NCBI GenBank assembly: GCA_027492035.1
Contig: JAOZFT010000023.1
Coordinates: forward strand, 1 to 8,655
Reading direction: 5' to 3'
DNA from: Thermoproteota archaeon
GTDB lineage: Archaea > Korarchaeota > JAOZGF01 > JAOZFZ01
Length of the DNA stretch: 8,655 nucleotides
The notes below the pieces were generated by a model. That model had not been told where the DNA came from and did no database searches. It worked only from the letters and a program-made list of their open reading frames with translations. This document shows positions 6,133 through 8,655 of the stretch, one piece after another; within the stretch, counting starts at the first letter, position 1; each line of letters starts with the position of its first letter. Position numbers and translations under genes: made by a program.

Positions 6133-7359
6133 TCATTTTTTACTCTGGGCAAGTTCCTTTATTGTTTCGTAAGTTTCAAATTCAGGAGCTAAGGCGTCGT
6201 ATTTATAGTATTTCCCAAAAGCAAGCTGGGTTGCGTCCCTTCCCATAAAACCACCATGGAGAGGGTAAGCAAATATTATGCCATTCTTACTAAAGAACTC
6301 ATCAAAATCCCTTAAGACATCTTTTTGTTCTTTTTTATTCAAGGTTTGGCTGAATACTCCAAGGGGAGTGTCTTTTGTAAATGCCCAGTCAATAAAAACA
6401 ACGATAGAAATACTATTACCATATATCTCCTTAGTTGTTCTTATTTCTTTCTGCCATTTATCTTTGTTTAGTTCCTTGTTCTCTATCTCTTTTACTGAAG
6501 GCGACATAGTTACAAAATCAAGCTTAGGATAAAAATCTTTTGGAATGCCAAGCTCATACCAACCTGTATAGGACCAAGAGCCAACATATATCTCTTTTCC
6601 TTTTGATCTGCTGTATTTATGGATTTCATCAACAATGCGTGAAGCTGCTTCAAAGCTTGCTTTTACGCCAGGGTGATTGACTGGATCCTTACCCCCTTTT
6701 TTAGCTAAACGAGCTAAAATACCTGCTTGAACATACAGTCCATCAATCCAAATAGCATCTATTCCAGAATCTATTTGTTTTTTGGCAAAACTCAAAAACA
6801 ACTGCTGGTAATCCGGATTTGTAATGTCCGGAAGAACATACTTGTTGCTTCCTGTCTTTTCCCAATATTTTTCGTGCAGCTCCTCTTTTGTCATATTAAA
6901 TCCAAATCTTTGTGGGTCTAAAGCCATCTCCCAAGTTTTTTCTTCAGGAATTATCTCCCCTGTCACCGGATTATGTTCAACTTTGTTAATTTCCTGAGCA
7001 GCAAGCGCACCACCAACAAGAACATTGGGGTTTTTCTTTTTTATCGTCTCTATGCCTTTAGTGAGTATTTCGTAAACATCATATTTTCTTTCGATTTCTG
7101 CCATTCCCATCCACCTGAAAAATCCTCTGTGAAGATAATCTGCTCCTGTTTCTTTAACTAAATCTGCTACACTATTAATGTCTCTAATTTGATCAATTAT
7201 TGACTCGTAAACAATGGCAACCTTAATATTGGAAATTTTGCCTTGGTTAGTGTTTTCTTCTTGGAAATTTAATTGCTTCTGATATCGCCAACCAATTAAC
7301 CCAGATGCCAAAATTAAAACTACGATAATGACTACTAAAGTTTTATTTTTCATCTTCAT
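6133..7359 (-). CDS. Signal-anchored TIM-barrel protein, putative glycoside-hydrolase-like
   Basis: This 408-residue protein has an N-terminal signal anchor (MKMKNK, then a hydrophobic stretch at about 7-24) and no lipobox Cys, so it is tethered outside the membrane. A spacer (about 25-44) leads to a barrel-like domain. IKVAIVYE at 45-52 is the first strand. GADYLHRGFFRWMG, VLVGGALAAQE, and GIDAIWIDGLYVQ at 199-211 follow. Later come KEIYVGSWSYTGWYELG (255-271), DFVTMSP and IVVFIDWAF (319-327), ending with IIFAYPLHGG. Asp201/Asp206 and Asp324 at strand ends are candidate catalytic acids. The pattern fits hypothetical glycosidase-like barrels; the substrate is unknown. The ATG at 7359 follows a strong AGGAGGT (7373-7367) with a 7-nt spacer. 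A TTTTAAAAAA box at 7395-7386 lies upstream, but so close that initiation from it might remove the ribosome site. It is the last gene of the putative cassette array; I see no attC-like site 3' of it. Confidence 0.72.
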   Translation of the reverse strand: MKMKNKTLVVIIVVLILASGLIGWRYQKQLNFQEENTNQGKISNIKVAIVYESIIDQIRDINSVADLVKETGADYLHRGFFRWMGMAEIERKYDVYEILTKGIETIKKKNPNVLVGGALAAQEINKVEHNPVTGEIIPEEKTWEMALDPQRFGFNMTKEELHEKYWEKTGSNKYVLPDITNPDYQQLFLSFAKKQIDSGIDAIWIDGLYVQAGILARLAKKGGKDPVNHPGVKASFEAASRIVDEIHKYSRSKGKEIYVGSWSYTGWYELGIPKDFYPKLDFVTMSPSVKEIENKELNKDKWQKEIRTTKEIYGNSISIVVFIDWAFTKDTPLGVFSQTLNKKEQKDVLRDFDEFFSKNGIIFAYPLHGGFMGRDATQLAFGKYYKYDALAPEFETYETIKELAQSKK

Positions 7360-7408
7360 AATCTATACCTCCTATTTTTAAAGTCTTTTTTAAAAGGCTT
7401 GCAATTTC

Positions 7409-7499
7409 GGACAACGTTTCAGGGGTAGATGGAGTTTGCGGGTGTAAGCGGAGCAACTTTGGGCAAAGGGGTAGCGAGTTACATATCCCTCTGTTAAGC
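7409..7499 (-). other. attC-like recombination site B (putative integron cassette junction)
   Basis: Read on the minus strand, the 91-bp element starts GCTTAAC (7499-7493, a perfect RYYYAAC) and ends GTTGTCC (7415-7409, GTTRRRY with two misfits). Inside, AGAGGGATATG (7492-7482) can pair imperfectly with CATCTACCCCT (7431-7421), 8 of 11 positions. One base lies between the outer box and the stem on the 5' side and five on the 3' side, the same asymmetry as in the site at 8233-8312. The two sites share TAACAG, GGATA, CGCTAC and TTTGCCCAAA in the same order. It lies 71 bp after the stop of the PH-domain gene and 50 bp before the TIM-barrel gene, as a cassette junction should. The weak 3' box may mean it is a degenerate copy. 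Confidence 0.4.
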
Positions 7500-7560
7500 G
7501 ACTCTGATAGGGGTGAGCAATCCGGAGAGTTACGAGAGTGTAAGCAAGCCGCATTAAAAT
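7500..7560 (-). repeat. Extra partial copy of the attC-like 3' arm
   Basis: Just before site B on the minus strand is a stretch with GCTTACAC and CACCCCTA, spaced similarly to GCTTACAC and TACCCCTG inside site B (minus strand, about 7448-7420). It looks like a partial tandem copy of that arm, or the remnant of an older junction. Outer GGCTTGC (7396-7402) and GCAAGCC (7544-7550) also form an inverted pair around the whole region. Confidence 0.3.
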
Positions 7561-7569
7561 ACATTTCAT

Positions 7570-8157
7570 TCATTTTTTAGAGGATTTTTCCAACAGTTTC
7601 CGTATTTTAACCAATTCATCAAGAATTCTTAAATTAATGTTTTCTTCCTCATAAGTTTCTACTGCTATTGGCTTTTTACCTCTAACAAATTCCATTATTA
7701 ACTCCCTTAAACCCTCAAATTGTTCAATTCCTTCTATTTTTATTTCAGCTCTAGCTTGTTGCCCGGAGTAACCTGCAGTTTGAATCTTAAGGGCAGCAAT
7801 CCCGAGTTTCCTTGAAATAGGACCTTGTGCAATATCGATATTTGTTATCCTGTTATAAGGGACAATTCCAGTCTTTTTAAACCACATTCCTCTTCCCCAT
7901 ATAATTTCATCTTTAGTAAGTTTATAGACTATCGAGTCATAGTATTTTGGAATCCAATAAACCACGAAAATCAAAATAGCCAAAATTGGTATTGAAATAC
8001 CAAGTTTTACTTCAAATGGGGTGAAAAGCAATACAGGAAGATACCATGTCAAAATACCAAAAAGAATAACTAACACCAAATAGATGTAATAAAGCTTCTT
8101 AAATTGTGGTGCTGGTTTGAATTCTTCACCTATTTTTATTTTGAGTTTTTCCCTCAT
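7570..8157 (-). CDS. PH-domain (bPH2/YdbS-like) membrane protein
   Basis: From the ATG at 8157 the protein has 195 residues. Two membrane helices near the N-terminus (about 24-46 and 54-71) are followed by a bacterial-type PH domain (about 75-157). Its family signs are a Y-x-LT-x-DEI start (YKLTKDEIIWGRG), then VPYNRITNIDIAQGP, and ISRKLGIAALKIQTAG. A charged, coiled-coil-like tail ends the protein. In other genomes such proteins sit in the cytoplasmic membrane; some are tied to stress or lipid functions, but no reaction is established. A GTG three codons upstream (8166) would also be in frame. I prefer the ATG because GTGAT at 8166-8162 then acts as a ribosome site four bases away, the same arrangement as at vapB. 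The gene lies alone between two attC-like sites on its own strand, the layout of a single-gene integron cassette. Confidence 0.78.
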   Translation of the reverse strand: MREKLKIKIGEEFKPAPQFKKLYYIYLVLVILFGILTWYLPVLLFTPFEVKLGISIPILAILIFVVYWIPKYYDSIVYKLTKDEIIWGRGMWFKKTGIVPYNRITNIDIAQGPISRKLGIAALKIQTAGYSGQQARAEIKIEGIEQFEGLRELIMEFVRGKKPIAVETYEEENINLRILDELVKIRKLLEKSSKK

Positions 8158-8215
8158 TTTTATCACTTCATGATTTTATCCTGAATTTTTAACTAGTTTT
8201 TGGCGGCGAGCAAGC

Positions 8216-8225
8216 ATTTAAATAA
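8216..8225 (-). promoter_or_regulatory. TATA-like box of the PH-domain gene
   Basis: On the minus strand TTATTTAAAT lies 8 bp after the GTTAAGT end of the attC-like site and about 60 bp before the ATG at 8157. Start of transcription about 25 bp downstream would leave a leader of about 35 nt that includes the GTGAT ribosome site. The putative cassette therefore seems to carry its own promoter. Confidence 0.4.
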
Positions 8226-8232
8226 GTATCTC

Positions 8233-8312
8233 ACTTAACGGTTGGCGGATAAAAGAAGGTGCCGAAGACAATTTGGGCAAAGCGTAGCGAAACCTTTTAT
8301 CCGCTGTTATAC
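8233..8312 (-). other. attC-like recombination site A (putative integron cassette junction)
   Basis: On the minus strand the 80-bp element runs from GTATAAC (8312-8306; RYYYAAC with one misfit) to GTTAAGT (8239-8233; a perfect GTTRRRY). Just inside is a perfect 11-bp stem: GCGGATAAAAG (8304-8294 on minus) against CTTTTATCCGC (8255-8245). TAAC and GTTA of the outer boxes pair as well. The spacer is one base (A) on the 5' side and five (CAACC) on the 3' side. The middle (about 38 nt, with CGCTACGC) would be the variable terminal structure. Size, box types and box-spacer-stem order agree with attC sites; the unequal spacers are atypical. It starts 33 bp after the CPBP gene stop, where a cassette's own attC should be. 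Cutting between G and T of GTTAAGT would join cassettes at 8239/8238. Confidence 0.5.
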
Positions 8313-8344
8313 GCTGTCGGCGAAGGGACATTTTTCACACCCCA

Positions 8345-8655
8345 TCAAGAAATTAATAGAGGAAAGATTAGAAAGCCGAATGCATCATTTACCCCATGAA
8401 CCACAATACATGGCCAAATACTCCCCTCTTTGAGATACAATAGGACGAGTGCCGCTGATAAGATACTTACATCTATCGTAGGACCCAAACCGAAAAACTT
8501 TAGATGCACAAAAGTAAACGCCAACCAGGATGTAACGGCACCTAACCATCTTCGTTCTGTTAACGAAGTTAATCTCTCTATGAGATATCCTCTGTAAAAT
8601 ACCTCTTCGAGAAAGGTCCCTGTAAAGAAAAGACTAAAGAGAATGAGAGGATTGT
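8345..8655 (-). CDS. CPBP-family (CAAX/Abi-type) intramembrane metalloprotease, C-terminal part
   Basis: The frame is open from the right edge to a TGA at 8347-8345, giving 102 residues with the N-terminus beyond the window. The CPBP motifs are in the right order: LEEVFYRG (EExxxR, residues 15-22), FTFVH (FxxxH, about 46-50), and HGVND (HxxxD variant of HxxxN, 86-90). Hydrophobic helices lie between them (about 61-74 and 92-101). The Glu and His residues bind zinc within the membrane. Family members process prenylated proteins in eukaryotes and act in peptide-toxin immunity or membrane-protein cleavage in prokaryotes; the substrate here is unknown. CPBP proteins are frequent cargo of integron cassettes, and an attC-like site begins 33 bp after the stop on the same strand. 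The shorter plus-strand ORF across its end (8242-8433) is a shadow. Confidence 0.85.
   Translation of the reverse strand, partial: NPLILFSLFFTGTFLEEVFYRGYLIERLTSLTERRWLGAVTSWLAFTFVHLKFFGLGPTIDVSILSAALVLLYLKEGSIWPCIVVHGVNDAFGFLIFPLLIS

Noticed and set aside
7343-7573. 76-codon minus-strand ORF between the PH and TIM-barrel genes
   Set aside because: It runs entirely through the attC-like palindrome, overlaps the start of the TIM-barrel gene in another frame, and its residues (many Ser, Pro, Leu, Cys) look like translated repeat rather than protein.

Overview
The window is AT-rich. It reads as archaeal rather than bacterial for four reasons: (i) TATA-like boxes instead of -35/-10 elements; (ii) Shine-Dalgarno sites of the GGTGAT type set very close to the start codon; (iii) a VapBC pair and a PD-(D/E)XK protein family that I know mainly from archaea; (iv) a decayed TnpB of the archaeal IS200/IS605 type. 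I cannot name a lineage. No rRNA, tRNA or CRISPR array is visible.

Layout, left to right. 1-325 (minus): N-terminus of a secreted protein with alpha/alpha-toroid-like repeats, running off the left edge. 374-559 (minus): a doubtful small basic ORF with a strong ribosome site. 756-1436: about 680 bp without a convincing gene, holding two inverted repeats. 1437-1975: a broken coiled-coil plus PD-(D/E)XK gene with an amber codon and a frameshift. 2064-2936: intact membrane-anchored SDH-type Clp-fold serine protease. 3065-4291: two-gene unit of an MscS-like membrane protein and a small three-helix membrane protein. 4405-4759: dead TnpB C-terminus. 4995-5641: vapBC with its own promoter and an operator-like palindrome. 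5710-6085 (minus): fragments of an unidentified decayed gene or gene pair.

The right third (6133-8655) differs in organisation. Three genes, all on the minus strand, are separated by two related imperfect palindromes of 80 and 91 bp. In transcription order they are a CPBP/CAAX-type intramembrane protease (cut by the right edge), a PH-domain membrane protein (YdbS-like), and a signal-anchored TIM-barrel, glycosidase-like protein. Each palindrome has RYYYAAC-type and GTTRRRY-type ends, and the two share most of their 5' arm and a central core. They sit just downstream of the first two genes in the same orientation. This is the gene-attC-gene-attC layout of an integron cassette array or a cluster of attC sites without an integrase (CALIN). 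No integrase gene or attI is in the window.

Working together: the SDH protease and MscS-like genes look like resident housekeeping membrane functions. The TnpB relic, the dead nuclease-like gene, vapBC, the 5.7-6.1 kb relic and the putative cassettes make 4.3-8.7 kb look like an accessory, recombination-prone segment. The attC interpretation is the main claim to test. It rests on reading the sequence by eye, with no structure or profile search.
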